From Hydractinia symbiolongicarpus (lineage: Eukaryota; Cnidaria; Hydrozoa; Anthoathecata; Hydractiniidae): a DNA stretch of 64,000 nt. Below the pieces are notes generated by a model. That model was given only the letters and a program-made list of their open reading frames with translations, made no database searches and was not told where the DNA came from. Positions 13,488-25,600 of this stretch are shown one piece after another. How positions within the stretch are numbered: the stretch's first letter is position 1; each line of letters starts with the position of its first letter. The position numbers were made by a program, and so were the translations under genes. The stretch spans positions 620,001 through 684,000 of the forward strand of contig NC_079889.1 of assembly GCF_029227915.1 (NCBI RefSeq). Reading direction: 5' to 3'.

Positions 13488-13493
13488 ATTAAA
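13488..13493 (+). terminator. candidate poly(A) signal (ATTAAA) of the STK31-like gene
   Basis: ATTAAA lies about 390 bases after the stop codon. No canonical AATAAA was seen nearer, so this common variant is the best candidate, with low certainty. Confidence 0.25.
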
Positions 13494-14922
13494 AAAAAGA
13501 GAAAAAACATTTTTTAGAAATAGTATAGTATGGTATTTTTTTAAAACTATAGTGTCAAAAGTAACAACTACACGGGCTGTGTTCTTACTAGGTCTTCGAT
13601 TCTTGTATAATCAGTGACACCTTGTTTTAGATTTTCTCAATCAGCCTTAGAGCCCTCCCAAAATGAAAATTGTGATTTTGTATTTTCATAGTTGTTCCTT
13701 TCGACATAACTAAAAGATACGACATAATTCACGTATGACGTGACTTTAGCACATATTTGATAACTTAGTTTCAGGTCAAACTTTGCAAAAAAAAGTGTTT
13801 ATATTTGTTACGTTTTCTTTTTTATTTCTTTTGTACCAGTTTTCTGAAAAAAGCAAATATTTTTGAACGTTAAAAATGTTATGGTATTTTTTTAACCGAA
13901 TCATTTAAAAAAATAACTCGCAACTGATAAAGTCGATAGTTTAAATACAAGATGACGGCGATACGAGGACGGCAGCCGTCGTCTTACTCAGAAAAAAAGT
14001 GAAAGCGCGCTTGAGCTAATTTAAACAAACATTTTATGCATGTTACGAATAAGTTCTTAGATAAGTAGTAGATGTACTTTTTCTTGCTCAGGCTGATAAC
14101 ATGATTCACGATAAAGAATAGAATACCCAGGATGAAAGTCAAAGCTAACATCAAAGTCGAAGCAACTCGTGTAGACACATCTTTTTTTTCTTTTTTGAAA
14201 ATTAGAGAACTTTTGCTACATAGAGATCTACCTTTTCCGTCTGTTTTCGACGTCCATCTCTGTCCTAACTACACACTTGTACAAAAAACTAAAGTAAATT
14301 TGAAGAAATATATTTCACAATGCTCCATAATTGTACAAAATGGCCCTTCTTCTGAAATAATATATGATATTCGTATGTGCATAAATGTTAATATAAGAGA
14401 ATAAAAAACAGTTCATAATATAAGTATGTCTAACAAAAGTATTAGGAAGTAAATAGTAGGAGAAGTCATGTAGTGGTTAGATTTTGTGAAACATATGTAA
14501 ATAAACATCTATAAGAAATCAGAATGCGTGCATGTCGAAAGATAAAATGACAACAAAAGGTTCCAATTCATTAGCAAGACAGCGTTTAAAATTTAATATT
14601 TTCCCTGTAATTACAAATGCAGTAAGCAAAAACTGGTATTCTATCACTTTTGACCTTTTTTGTTTACCGGAAAGAACTTTCTTATTTAAATATTAGGTTT
14701 GAGAAGGCTTAAGGTACTTTTAAATAAAGGAAGTTTTTGGTAGACGTACTTACGGCATGCAGGTTTTCTATGTTACGATTTGCCGCGTAAAGAAGCTGTT
14801 TCAAATTAAAAATGGTAGTTCAACTGTCGTACGTAAAGCGTTAAAATCATAAGTCAGATTGACGCCGATATCCTGTCTTCAAACTGATTTGATAGTTTTG
14901 TGCGTTTTAGCAGCTTTTGAGG

Positions 14923-15031
14923 TTTCAACCCCGGGCTTGTTAGTTTTTTGTAGTGTGACGAAACCAGAACACCGTTTTGTCAAAAGTCAAAAATATTAAA
15001 AAAACCTAACAAACCTTGGGGATGAGGTTGA
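14923..15031. repeat. fold-back element, CAACCTCG family, copy 1
   Basis: The left end GGTTTCAACCCCGGGCTTG and right end CAAACCTTGGGGATGAGG are imperfect inverted repeats about 110 bases apart. The ends match those at 36163-36363 and 49480-49558. Confidence 0.55.
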
Positions 15032-16140
15032 CTGTTTCTAAAACGTAAGAAATTTACGTCTAGTTATTTTTATTTTTGACACCTTCATGAAATTAACAAG
15101 AATTGTCTCGTTTCTGTTTAGTTAAATTCATTTCGAACTAACGTCCACACCACGTGTTAAAATGTTCAACATTCATTGGTTTATAAAATCGATCTAGCTT
15201 TTAACAAAACTTGCGGACCTGAAAAAGTATTCGACAATCTCAGTCAAAACGAGTCGACGCATTGAGTAGAATTGCACAAAAAATAACCATATTGATCCAA
15301 ACGATAGTGAGACGGGAGTAGGTGATCTTTACCGGAGTATGAATATTAAAGCTCAGTTCACACTGTCGCAATTATCATGATCGCTTTTAATTTCGAAAGC
15401 GTTAATTTATGCGGATGTAAACGCAGCAATACACCTTTACGATAATTCAATTGTACATGCATTCCTAAGGCTCTCCATCGTTTTACAATATCAGAAAAAA
15501 AGGAGGTAAAAATTGTTTTTTTGGTGAGGGTTTGTTAGAGACGAAAGCGTGTTTTCTCCAGTTTTTTAACTTCCGTCGTATCAATTTCCTTCAAATTTTC
15601 AGGAAACGCTAATAATAATAAGATACAACTTATGTGTACTTTTTATTAAAAACAAAACGCAGCAAGAAAAGTTATCACGAAAAAACGTGTTCTCTCATTA
15701 ATAAACTCTTATAAAAGTGTGATGTTTACCTCCTCCAATCGCTAAAAAGCTGCGATGGAGTATTAGTTTTCCCGAATTGTCTTTGCGTTCTCCTTAGACA
15801 AAGAAAAAAAGTAAGAAAAAGTTTAAAAAACCTTGGAGAAGATAACGTTGACTTACAACGGTCCAGAGTAGAAAGAAAGGGATGACAGAGAGAGAATTAA
15901 AGTAAGATTACGGGTAAAGAAAATTGAATTCGGATGTCGGTAATCGCGGTTCTTTAACACAGTTGTGTGGACCGTGTTAAAGAAAGCAAATATTCCAAAT
16001 ATATATCTGCCAAACTAGTCATCTATGAAATGACAAGAGATTCCTATATGCTTTTATACGATCATCTCTAAGGTAGTCTTTACAAATACGTCTTCTTGCG
16101 TCGAGAACCTAGGCCATTAATGGTTGTGAATGAGCTCGAG

Positions 16141-16147
16141 TATATAT
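16141..16147 (+). promoter_or_regulatory. candidate TATA box upstream of the REC8-like gene
   Basis: TATATAT, with a second TATATAT about 13 bases on, lies about 190 bases before the ATG at 16339 in a locally less AT-rich stretch. It would fit transcription starting near 16.17 kb and running into a leader exon that ends at the GTAAGT donor at 16403. Confidence 0.3.
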
Positions 16148-16338
16148 CGAGAATATATATGCTACTGCTACATAGTTTTTCCATTCAGATAAGTAAAGTA
16201 AGGCCACTCAGCTGGCGTCCTTCCCCTCCATGTCACTCCTTAGAGCAACAGGAACGTTCATCAATAGACGTTCGCTTGATCGAAATCCAGCAAACACCAA
16301 GGCTTCACGCTCAAGGAAGAACACTGCAGCTCATCATC

Positions 16339-16402
16339 ATGGCTTTAGTGTGTGCCTTTGTTGAGGAACAAAGACGGGACGCGTACTATAGAAATGATCC
16401 TA
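16339..16402 (+). CDS. possible alternative first exon giving REC8 an N-terminal extension
   Basis: ATG at 16339 opens MALVCAFVEEQRRDAYYRN and runs to a consensus donor (CCTA|GTAAGT). A good acceptor (TTTTGTTTTAG) at 19556-19566 would join it in frame with 19567-19607, giving 35 residues before the canonical kleisin start M-F-Y. Kleisins normally begin at M-F-Y, so it may instead be only a 5' leader exon. The frame being open across the junction is suggestive, not proof. Confidence 0.3.
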
Positions 16403-16892
16403 GTAAGTACGGTCTTAGGTTACTAGTGCGCCGTGAAAGTATGTTGTTAAAACCGCTTTATCATTACTTGTGGGCTCTGTTTTTAAAAAACGTTTTGTGT
16501 ATCGGCCAATTTTTGGAAATATAGCATTTTGCCCTTAACTAACAAAAAATAAAGATAATATTACGAATTATTATCATGAATTAAATTATAAATATATACA
16601 ATTATAAATATAATTAATTGTTCTTACAAAAATTGCTTTTGATTTAGCCGATTTAGAATTGACTAAATAAAAAAAGTTTAAAAACTCTTGTTTTGTGATA
16701 TGTAATAAAAATATTACAAAAGAGGCATAATGTGGTCATACTATTTTTTTAAGATCATAATTTGATCTGGTATAAAAACTATGCTACGGCAATATAACTC
16801 CATAAAAAATCTTGGGGAAAGCCGTATTTTTTTGCTTAATAACCTTGTTTCCATTTGCACTTAAAATTGAAGATAACTGCATACGCATTATG

Positions 16893-16940
16893 ATTATGGT
16901 ATTCAGTTTAAACCCTATTATGGTATTCAGTTTAAACCCT
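16893..16940. repeat. 24-bp tandem duplication
   Basis: Two exact adjacent copies of a 24-bp unit (ATTATGGTATTCAG...) lie between the putative leader exon and the REC8-like coding exons. Confidence 0.95.
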
Positions 16941-18250
16941 AGACTCTTCTCTTAAACATCAGCGGAGAAGAGAGAATTATTCCTTTAAATGGAAGCATAC
17001 CAGATAAAATTTCTAGATTACCAATGTGGTGCATAAAAACCGGTATGAAATCGAAATTGAAAACGAGTGCGCATGAAATTTGAAAGAAATGGTCCAAACC
17101 ACGTGATATTTTTTGAAAAAAAGAACGTTGAAACTAAATTTATGCAAATTTTGTGTTGACAAACAAATGCCAAAAGGAAGAAGTAGAAGTGAAGTGTAGT
17201 GTGGTTGATGTGTAGTGCAGTATAGCTGCAATTATTAACGATAGAAACGTGAGTTCTTTTTTGAATTATTAGTTTTCCTTTTTTCTTGCGAACTTTCCCC
17301 TCTCCCGCTAACTTCAGCTAGGTCTGGCTAGCTATAACAGCTAAAGGCGGCACTTTTTCTGTTTTATGAGATAAAAATGGAATGTGTGACGAAAAAACTA
17401 GTCAGCTACGCAGTTAAATTTTGCGTAAAATATTTTTTTCTGCTTATTAAAATATTAAAACCTATGTGCCATGATTTGTAGTCAAGTTGCAAGGATCCAT
17501 AAATTTTACTAGCTCGCCAAATATATTTGTTTCTTCCATGAGGAAAATCAAGGTGTATTGCCTTTAAAAGCTTTCGCTTGTTTTCTTTCTGTTGCACAAT
17601 ATTACTAAAAAAAAGAAAAAAGATGGCATTCTCTGGGACCGATCATAACATGCAAACAAACTTTCAAAATATCTTCCACACGGCCCATTGAGGTGGTCGT
17701 GGTAAACATCTTGCATGAATGGAACGTTAGTTTAGTTGAATTCAAACATAATAGCACGTTTTAAAAACGAGATATTTCTGTGACAGCTAATCAAATTGAG
17801 TTGCTATACAAGTTTTTGCCTGGAATACATAATTAATAAATCCAAAGATTGGTTATTCTAAGTTCAAAAGGCAGACGTTTTAAAATTTTAGCTAAAAATA
17901 TACAAAAATGCCTTTTATTTGGGGTATGTATGGAAGTTTGTAGTTTTATTCTTGCTTTTTTGTATGTCATGTACTTTCATGTAGAGTTTTTATACAAAAC
18001 CACACCAAACAAGTTTGCAAGCAGCTGATACAGGCTACAAGCGGACTAATAAATTTTAGGCAATCACCTAGGGTGTTTGGTGTTACAAAAAAAGGGCTAA
18101 ATAGCTGAATTGTTAAATTGTTAATTATAGAGTCTGGAAAACCAAATGAGCCTTCATGAATTAAGATTTTACACACATGGTATTCTTCTGGTGAAAAAGT
18201 CATGAGGCCTAATTTTTATCCAATGAATTCCAGCATGACGTTAGATGAAT

Positions 18251-18512
18251 AGATGTGCATATTTTACATTTCTAGCCTCGCCAATATTGAGGGAAATACC
18301 CTGGTCTATTATTTCCAGGAAGGGCCATGGCTTATATGGGAAGTCCTAGAGTATTTAAAGCTCATTTACACAGACCCAATTAGGGTGTTCACTCTACCAG
18401 ACAACTTCATGCAACATCTAACAGCACACACAGTGTGCCATCTCCCTTACTTTGCTCACATGGCTTGGGTTAACCCAGGGCTATGGTAACATTCACTTGC
18501 CCATATTGAATT
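18251..18512 (-). mobile_element. SINE copy A, lacking the tRNA-like head
   Basis: It is alignable by eye along most of its length with the SINE at 24758-25102 (shared blocks TATTTCCAGGA, GGGCCATGGCTTA, AGTCCTAGAGTATTTAA, GCTTGGGTTAACCC). It stops where the other copy enters its tRNA-related head, so the 5' part is missing. Orientation is minus, judged from the complete copy. Confidence 0.75.
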
Positions 18513-19162
18513 TCCGCTAAGGGGTTAAGTTATTTTTGGCTTTAACTTTGAGTGATTTTTAATATTTTAAAGTTGAAAAATCTATACAATAATATACTTT
18601 AAAGGAAAGCTTATGCTTTAGTGATTCAAAAAAGTAAAAATCTGAATTTGGACATGTTTACTATGTTAATGAAAATACACTACTAACAAATGTGACATCA
18701 TGAAACAAAAACATTAAAGAAACATATTTTCTTATTTTAAAGTGTTTATGAATTCACTATTTTTACTGATATTTTTATACTTTTATACACAATTTAAAGG
18801 AAACTCAAGGAACTCAACTTGGTTTGCAATTAAATTTTCTGGGTAAGCTTGTATAGGCCCTATTATGTTTACTCACAAAATTTGATTGCAAACCGACATC
18901 AATATCCCAAGTTATGCAAAAAACTTAAGACGCCTGGGACAAGGAAATGGATATCATTTTGGAAAAAAAAATAAGTTAAACAATTTATCTTTATAATATC
19001 TATATACATATGCAATAATAAATTTTGAATGCACATCCCTTAACAGGTCTAAAATTACTAATGACAGAAAATGTCAAAATTTGATATACTTAAATATGAC
19101 ATCATAATTTATTCGAATATCTTGAGAACAAAAATACCTTTTTAAAAAGTAAAAAAGTCTTT

Positions 19163-19299
19163 ATTACTGTGAAAAGTTTGAAAACATGATAGTTTAGTAG
19201 GCGACGTTTCGGGAGATCCTTCTCCAATCATCGGGATCTCCCGAATTGTCGTCTAATAAACTATCATGTTCAAGAAATGATAAACTTTCCGCAGTACTA
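19163..19299. repeat. long fold-back (arms about 55-60 bp)
   Basis: The left arm (19163-19219) and right arm (19233-19299) are imperfect inverted repeats around a 13-base loop. The core is TTTCGGGAGATCC against GGGATCTCCCGAA, with outer ATGATAGTTTAGTAG against CTAATAAACTATCAT. It looks like a MITE or fold-back element just upstream of the REC8-like first coding exon. Confidence 0.8.
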
Positions 19300-19607
19300 T
19301 GAATATTGAACAGACAAACCGAAATAATATCTTCAATAAAAAAAACTTGTCAGTCAACTTTTTAAGCTCTATAATAGAAGTCCATCTTCATTTTTACCTC
19401 AGGTTTTCTTTCATTGCAAATTATAAGGGTTAACAGGAAAAATTAATTTATTGAAATTTCCACTTTTGAATTGTTCGAATCAATAAATATGCTATATATA
19501 TGTAGCATAATTATTTTTATTTTTTTATGTGTTCACAGCTTAAACATCAAATCTATTTTGTTTTAGCAAAAAAGGCAAACCTCTTTGAGGACGTATCGAC
19601 TTCTAAC

Positions 19608-22600
19608 ATGTTTTATCCACCACCAGGTACTGCATTGTCAAAAAAGGAAAGACTTGGTCTTATCTGGTATGTTATATTTTATGTATTAATTACCACCGGT
19701 TGTAAATAGAAAAAAACAATATTTTTTGTGCATTATTGTGTAGATATGTGTGACATGTTAATGCCAGCGAGGCTATGGAAATAACCACCTTTTTATGTCT
19801 AGTAGGTACTTTTAAGAAATCATATTTGCACATAAAAACACTATATTTATATTTTACTAGTCGATAAGGCCCGTGGAAAAATCCACTTAGGCAAATGAAC
19901 AATGAAAAAATAGGATTTTTAGATTTTTTACTGGAGTCAGCAGTGGAGATACAAAAAAAAAATGGCGAAATTTAGTTTATATATTCTGTTTCGTTAATGT
20001 GTATAGGTTGAAATCCTGATCAAAATAATGTATAGGAACATATGTTTTCGATGAACGACTAAGGAGATAATGGTTTAAAAATTTTGCTGACGTCAGCAAA
20101 GACCCGTTAAAACACGAAAAATTTTCTTAAGAAATTAGTATACCCGTCATCTTAATCATATAGATCTTCAAACGCTGATCAAGAAAATGTATAGGATCAT
20201 GTATATATCTTTGACAAACCGTTGCAGAGATATTGGGGTTTGAAGTTTTTTGATGACGTCATCAACCCGTTCATTCCGAAACGGATTTGGGACCCAGGTT
20301 TGGGAAACTTACCCAAATTGGTCCCAGGTGGTCCCTAGTTACCCATGCAGTGAAAAATCATTGACATCACCTCGTTTCCAAGTTATATTGACGTCACGCC
20401 GTAATGTCAGATAATTTAACACAAGACATAACTTTTTTGGCTACTTTAAAGAAAAATGAACACATCCACTTTGCCTGTTACAGACAGACACACTCAGCGT
20501 ATTATTATGTAGATGTTAATGACGAAAACATTGCACTTATAAATTTGAGGTAAAATAACAGCAGCTCAGAAAAATTGATGCTTTCTCCAATAAAACTTAA
20601 TTTGATTAAATCCATAAAGCTGAATACAGCCCATTTATTTTGGACCTGACGAGTTATGATGTCATCAAAAAAATTAAACCCTAATAACTCTTTAAATCTT
20701 TGTATAACGCACGTTATCATATGTTCAATCAACATTATAAGCTAATGCACTATAGTGGCAACAATTTAACAAATTCTCATGCATTAACAGGTCATTAATG
20801 ACCTTATTAAATATTTAGATTTATGTATTTTCAAATCTTCTCAAAAAGTAGACTTTTCAACAATTTCCCCCTCAAAATCTCTGTAATATTGCTTTTACAA
20901 AACTTTATGGTTTGTCAAATATTTTTATTTTTAAAATGCTTAAAAATAATACATGGTTAATAGAAATAATTTGTCCTTCACATGGCGTTACCTTTAAAAT
21001 CTCCTTAAATATTTTCGATCTCCTTAGAAAAATACTAAAATGTCCTCAATTATCCTCAATTAATGTATTAACATAGTGATCTTCTCCAAAAAGCTTCATC
21101 TTTTTACATAACAATGTTACTAGATGTGGAAAATCATCCAAGTAACAAAAAATGTATTTGCCACAACTTTAATCAAAATATTCTGGAAATTTTGTTGAAT
21201 GTCTCGCAACTGATAAATAATTATATAGCGAGGTCTAAGAGGATAAATAAGCAAAAGGAGAGATATCTTATTTTGCAGCTACTTATATCTATTCAAATAC
21301 TAGAATGAAATCATAAGCTCGTCTTGCTTGTCTGAGACTTTTCTGTTGACAATATATTTGACTTTTTCCTGACAAACAACACACAAGAAGACTAGTAATT
21401 TGATGTCCTTATGACTTTTAATCTTGTGCTTTTTTTAAGTTATAAGCCTTGTAAATAGCGTGTATGTTGGTGTATTAACAAATCACATGGTTTAGAAGGC
21501 AACATTTGTACAGAAGGACTTGAAAATTGTGATTTTAAAGCCTGTCTAAGGTTGCAAGTGTTGTCTTCTGATTAACGAAATTCAAACAAACTAGAAACAG
21601 CTGCAAAGGGTTTGTAAAACTAATCATGCAGTGGTAAACAGTAGTAAACAAATCTAATAGAGTTTTTAACAATATTTTTTCCTCAACATTTCCAACAACA
21701 ACAACAAACATTGTGTTAAATCTGGAAATCATGTTTCGTAAAAAAATCCAGGAACCTTTTGTGCATAATTTATTCAGCTTTTCATTACCGGAAATTTGAA
21801 TAGGCTAAAAGGAAGCTTTTGGAAAAAGAGACCACAAACGTGAAGGCATGTCTGAGAAAATTTGTTAACAAGAAATTTGTTTTTAAAGATTTTCATATAG
21901 GTGTTAAGAAAATGTGTAAACTGAGTATGCAGAAAGATGATAGAAGTGAGAATTATTTCTGAATATGTGGTACGCGTTCAGAATTATTACTCGACAGAAG
22001 TCAGAGATACAAGATAAACACAGCGCAAATAAAAATTGCCTAAGACAAGAGTTGCACAGAAGAAAAAAATAACTGAGAAGAATAAGAATACAACTGCCGA
22101 GGAAGTTGCTAGAGAAATGAGTTTTTTCCAACTTGATGATGACTTCATTACAATTGTATTCTCGCCAACATCATCAAACCACAACCCTTCATTTATACCG
22201 GTAAATTATGAGGTCGACTTGTTAGATAATTTGGTTTGTTATATTTTAAAAAGATGATTACGTTATTGTTAGGACATTTATCTACATCGGCTGGCTTCTT
22301 CGCGGTCTCAAATCTCATATGCATACTTCTTAACTTTGATTTTTTTTCTATGATATTTTATACAACAACATTATCGATGGTGAAAGTAAACTATCTAAAA
22401 AATATTATTATGTAATTTTTATACAGGAGTTCCATATCATGCATAATGTTTAATAAAATATGCTTAACTCGTTTTTCACATATTTCCTCGAAGGTGTGAT
22501 GGATATAACACCCCTGAAAGGCTTTTTACAGAAAAAAAAGGATGTTCCATGATGTAGAATATAAAATAGTCATTCGAAAGAGAATTTTTTTTTCTATAAG

Positions 22601-25600
22601 TCATGAATTTTTCACAAAAAACCTAAACAAAATTTTGTTTCCTTTACAGTAACCTTCACGTTTGTTTTATACAATTATCGTAGTTCTTTGACACTTCTCT
22701 CTTTTCACATAATATACATTGTGAATTTTACAGAAAAATCAAAAGCTGTTTTTTGCATGTTTGGCATGAAGATAAATATAGAGTACATTTTCTTAAAAGA
22801 TTTACTTTACAATGTCAAGCCATCTCTTGACACATTTTGAATATGTAAGAGATGACATATGGTTTATCAATTTTGATTCTATGGAAAAAATTGTTAGGTT
22901 TTTTGTCTATTAGCATGTGCTCTTGCTTTGTTGAATTAAAAAACAGAACTACGGTATAGCTGTGAGATTGTAACTTTAATATCTGTTTGCTATATAGATA
23001 CAAACTGTTTTTAGGTTGGCTTCTAATTATGATCCTGAAAAATATAAAAAGATTGTTCCTGCAAGAGATTGCGAAGGAGCAAACATAGTTCGTATTTGGT
23101 AAGTTTGTTGAAAGAAATTAACATTGTGACATTTTGGCACACTTTTTTTTATAAGAAAGGAGGTTTGGCATTAATTTCTCTAAGGATCTCAATAATTTAG
23201 GCTGCTTAAACATTTGGAACATATTAAAACAAACATCTTTACAAATTTTGATTTTTAGATAATGTAAAGAATGACCATGCAAGGCTTAAAAAATATTTTG
23301 TGCCAAAGCTATTGAGGTCTACATGAAAAATTAAAAATTTGCACTGTACTATATTTTTAAAACAGCTTATGACATAGTTTGAAAGGACAATTTTTTTAAT
23401 GGAAAATTTTTTATTATTATTCTGTAACAGGTTATTGTACATCATAAACTAAGTTAAATTCTATCTAAAGTGGTCAAACTTTTAAAAGTGGTTTTTGTTA
23501 AAATATAAATTGTGTATACTTTAGTCATGCCATCATGAATCCTACATATCCATATGCATTGAGATTATCAGCACAGTTATTGCTTGGCACTGTCCGTGTT
23601 TACAGAACTAAAGCGAAGCTTCTGCTTGGTAATTTATCTTTTATATTAATACGCTAGGTTATACTTAGGATTTTTTGTCCCTTTTGCTAAACAGCAAAAT
23701 AACAATTTTTTATCATTGTGTATTACAGGGTGGTGACACCTCCTAAAATCTCACAAATAATTTTAAAAATAGACCTTCTTAAATTCTCCCTAAATAACCT
23801 AAAATTTGGGCTTAAAATATTGGTTCTTTCTTAAAAATGTCTTTTTTAAAAAAATGGTAACTTTTTTTATTCGGTTTTTATATGACAAAAAAATTGAGCA
23901 TATATTTGTTTTGCAACAGGACTGTTAAATCTAAATACATAGTTTTGGATATGTGGCCACACTGAAAAAGGCCTTACAACCTCAATATTTTATATAAGAT
24001 TAATAAAGCTATTTGGCATTTTGTTTGTAAGTTTTAGTCCAAGTAACTCTTAAATGGGTGATGATGTCTTTATCCTTTAGCGGGCAACTAGGTGCGTCAT
24101 GGGATTAAATTATGGATCACCCAATTTATTCTGCAATGAAGAGTTTGATGATGTCATTAAGAAGACCTTACCACGTTAATAATATCTTGTAGTCCAATTA
24201 ATCCTAAGCAGAAGATCTTACACTATTTGGATTACTGTTTCAAGTTTTTCACAATAGTATCAACAGGCTCAAAAAAATAATATCCTTGTATGAGGATTAT
24301 TGCAGACATTATCAAAATTTTATTTCTCTAAAATATTATTTTTTCTGAACACAGGCCAGTAAACTAGCTTCAATTATCTCCAAACTTCAGAAAACGACAC
24401 AATTTTAATTCTGAAACTTAGTTTGTTGACAAGCTTTTGCGTTTGTACAGTTTTGTAAGTTTCAAATCATTTAAATTTTGCTGTTATGAGAAAATTTTCT
24501 GGAATGCAACCGCAAGATAAATAACTGATTAGTTTCAGTATTTTTGTTTTAAAAAATTGCTGCACTGGCAGTCTTAAAATTCATACAGTCAGGATTTATT
24601 GGTCATTTTTGCTGTAAGATTACTTTACGCTGTGATATTTTTATTACTTCATAATAATTATGTGTTGTCCCTGATGATTTTTATGTCTCTTAAAGGAGTA
24701 TTGCTACCAAATTTAACAGAATTATAACAAAGAATACACAAATAAAGAAGATAGATGATAGATGTGTATATTTTACATGGCTAGCCTCACAAATATCGAG
24801 GGATATACCCTGTCTATTATTTCCAGGAGGGGCCATGGCTTAGATGGAGAGTCCTAGAGTATTTAATGCTCATTTTAAGCTACGCAGACCCAATTAGTAG
24901 GGCCCACGCTCTACTAGACAACTCCCGGCAACATCCAACGGCCCACACAGTGTGCCATCTCCCCAATTTCCCTCACTTGGCTTGGGTTAACCCGGGGCTA
25001 TAGTAACATTCACTCGCCCATGTTGAATCGCTGTCAAGAGGAATCGAACCCCGGTCTCCCGCACAGAGTACGAAAGCTATAACCACTAATCTACGGCGCC
25101 ACAAAATTTCTGTGAGATCTGTGAGATCTGTGTTCCTGTTCAAAACTTTCATAGTTTGGTATGAATAAATCCCTCTCACAGCAACTATCATTTAATGAAA
25201 TGTCTTGCTTTGGTTTTTAGAACTTGCTGAGCAAATGCTGCTGAAGCTCAGTTCCCTTATCAAAGAAGCCAACACAAGAAATTTCGACCTTGCTATTCCT
25301 ACATTAAGGTATTTTTTTCAATGTGTATATGTAAGTGAAAGTTTTGTTTTCTTATGATTATTTTTTATGGATAGCTATTATTTCTTATTGGTGTACTGTT
25401 ATTAATGAGGGTCCTGTAAAGGGGCCCCAGCACGAGCTATCAAAGACACACAAGCACAGAAACTTCTCAACTCAACAATCTTATTTTTATGCTAAACGCT
25501 TAAGAAAGTATAAAAAAAAAAGAAATTCTGCATGGGAAGTGAACTCTACCACTACTAGTCCGTACCTATGGTTGCGTGTTAATTTCACAGTTGCTGATGA

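Larger units (their letters stand above)
13100..16130. other. intergenic region, STK31-like 3' side to REC8-like 5' side
   Basis: No convincing coding frame was found. It holds the 3' untranslated part of the STK31-like gene, a fold-back copy of the CAACCTCG family (14923-15031) and, near 15353, AAGCTCAGTTCACACTG, which matches the end of a fold-back at 49757. Confidence 0.5.

Noticed and set aside
13984-14178. Minus-strand hydrophobic 64-codon frame resembling a signal anchor
   Set aside because: It starts only with GTG, is short, and has no downstream exon that joins in phase.
22036-22257. 73-codon open frame in a REC8-like intron (KKKITEKNKNTTAEEVARE...)
   Set aside because: It looks mildly coding and ends near a possible donor, but has no ATG at its head, no recognised family and no partner exon; possibly a transposon scrap.
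25030-25102. A tRNA gene on the minus strand (A and B boxes)
   Set aside because: The sequence cannot fold as a full cloverleaf by eye and is fused to a SINE body and tail shared with another copy.
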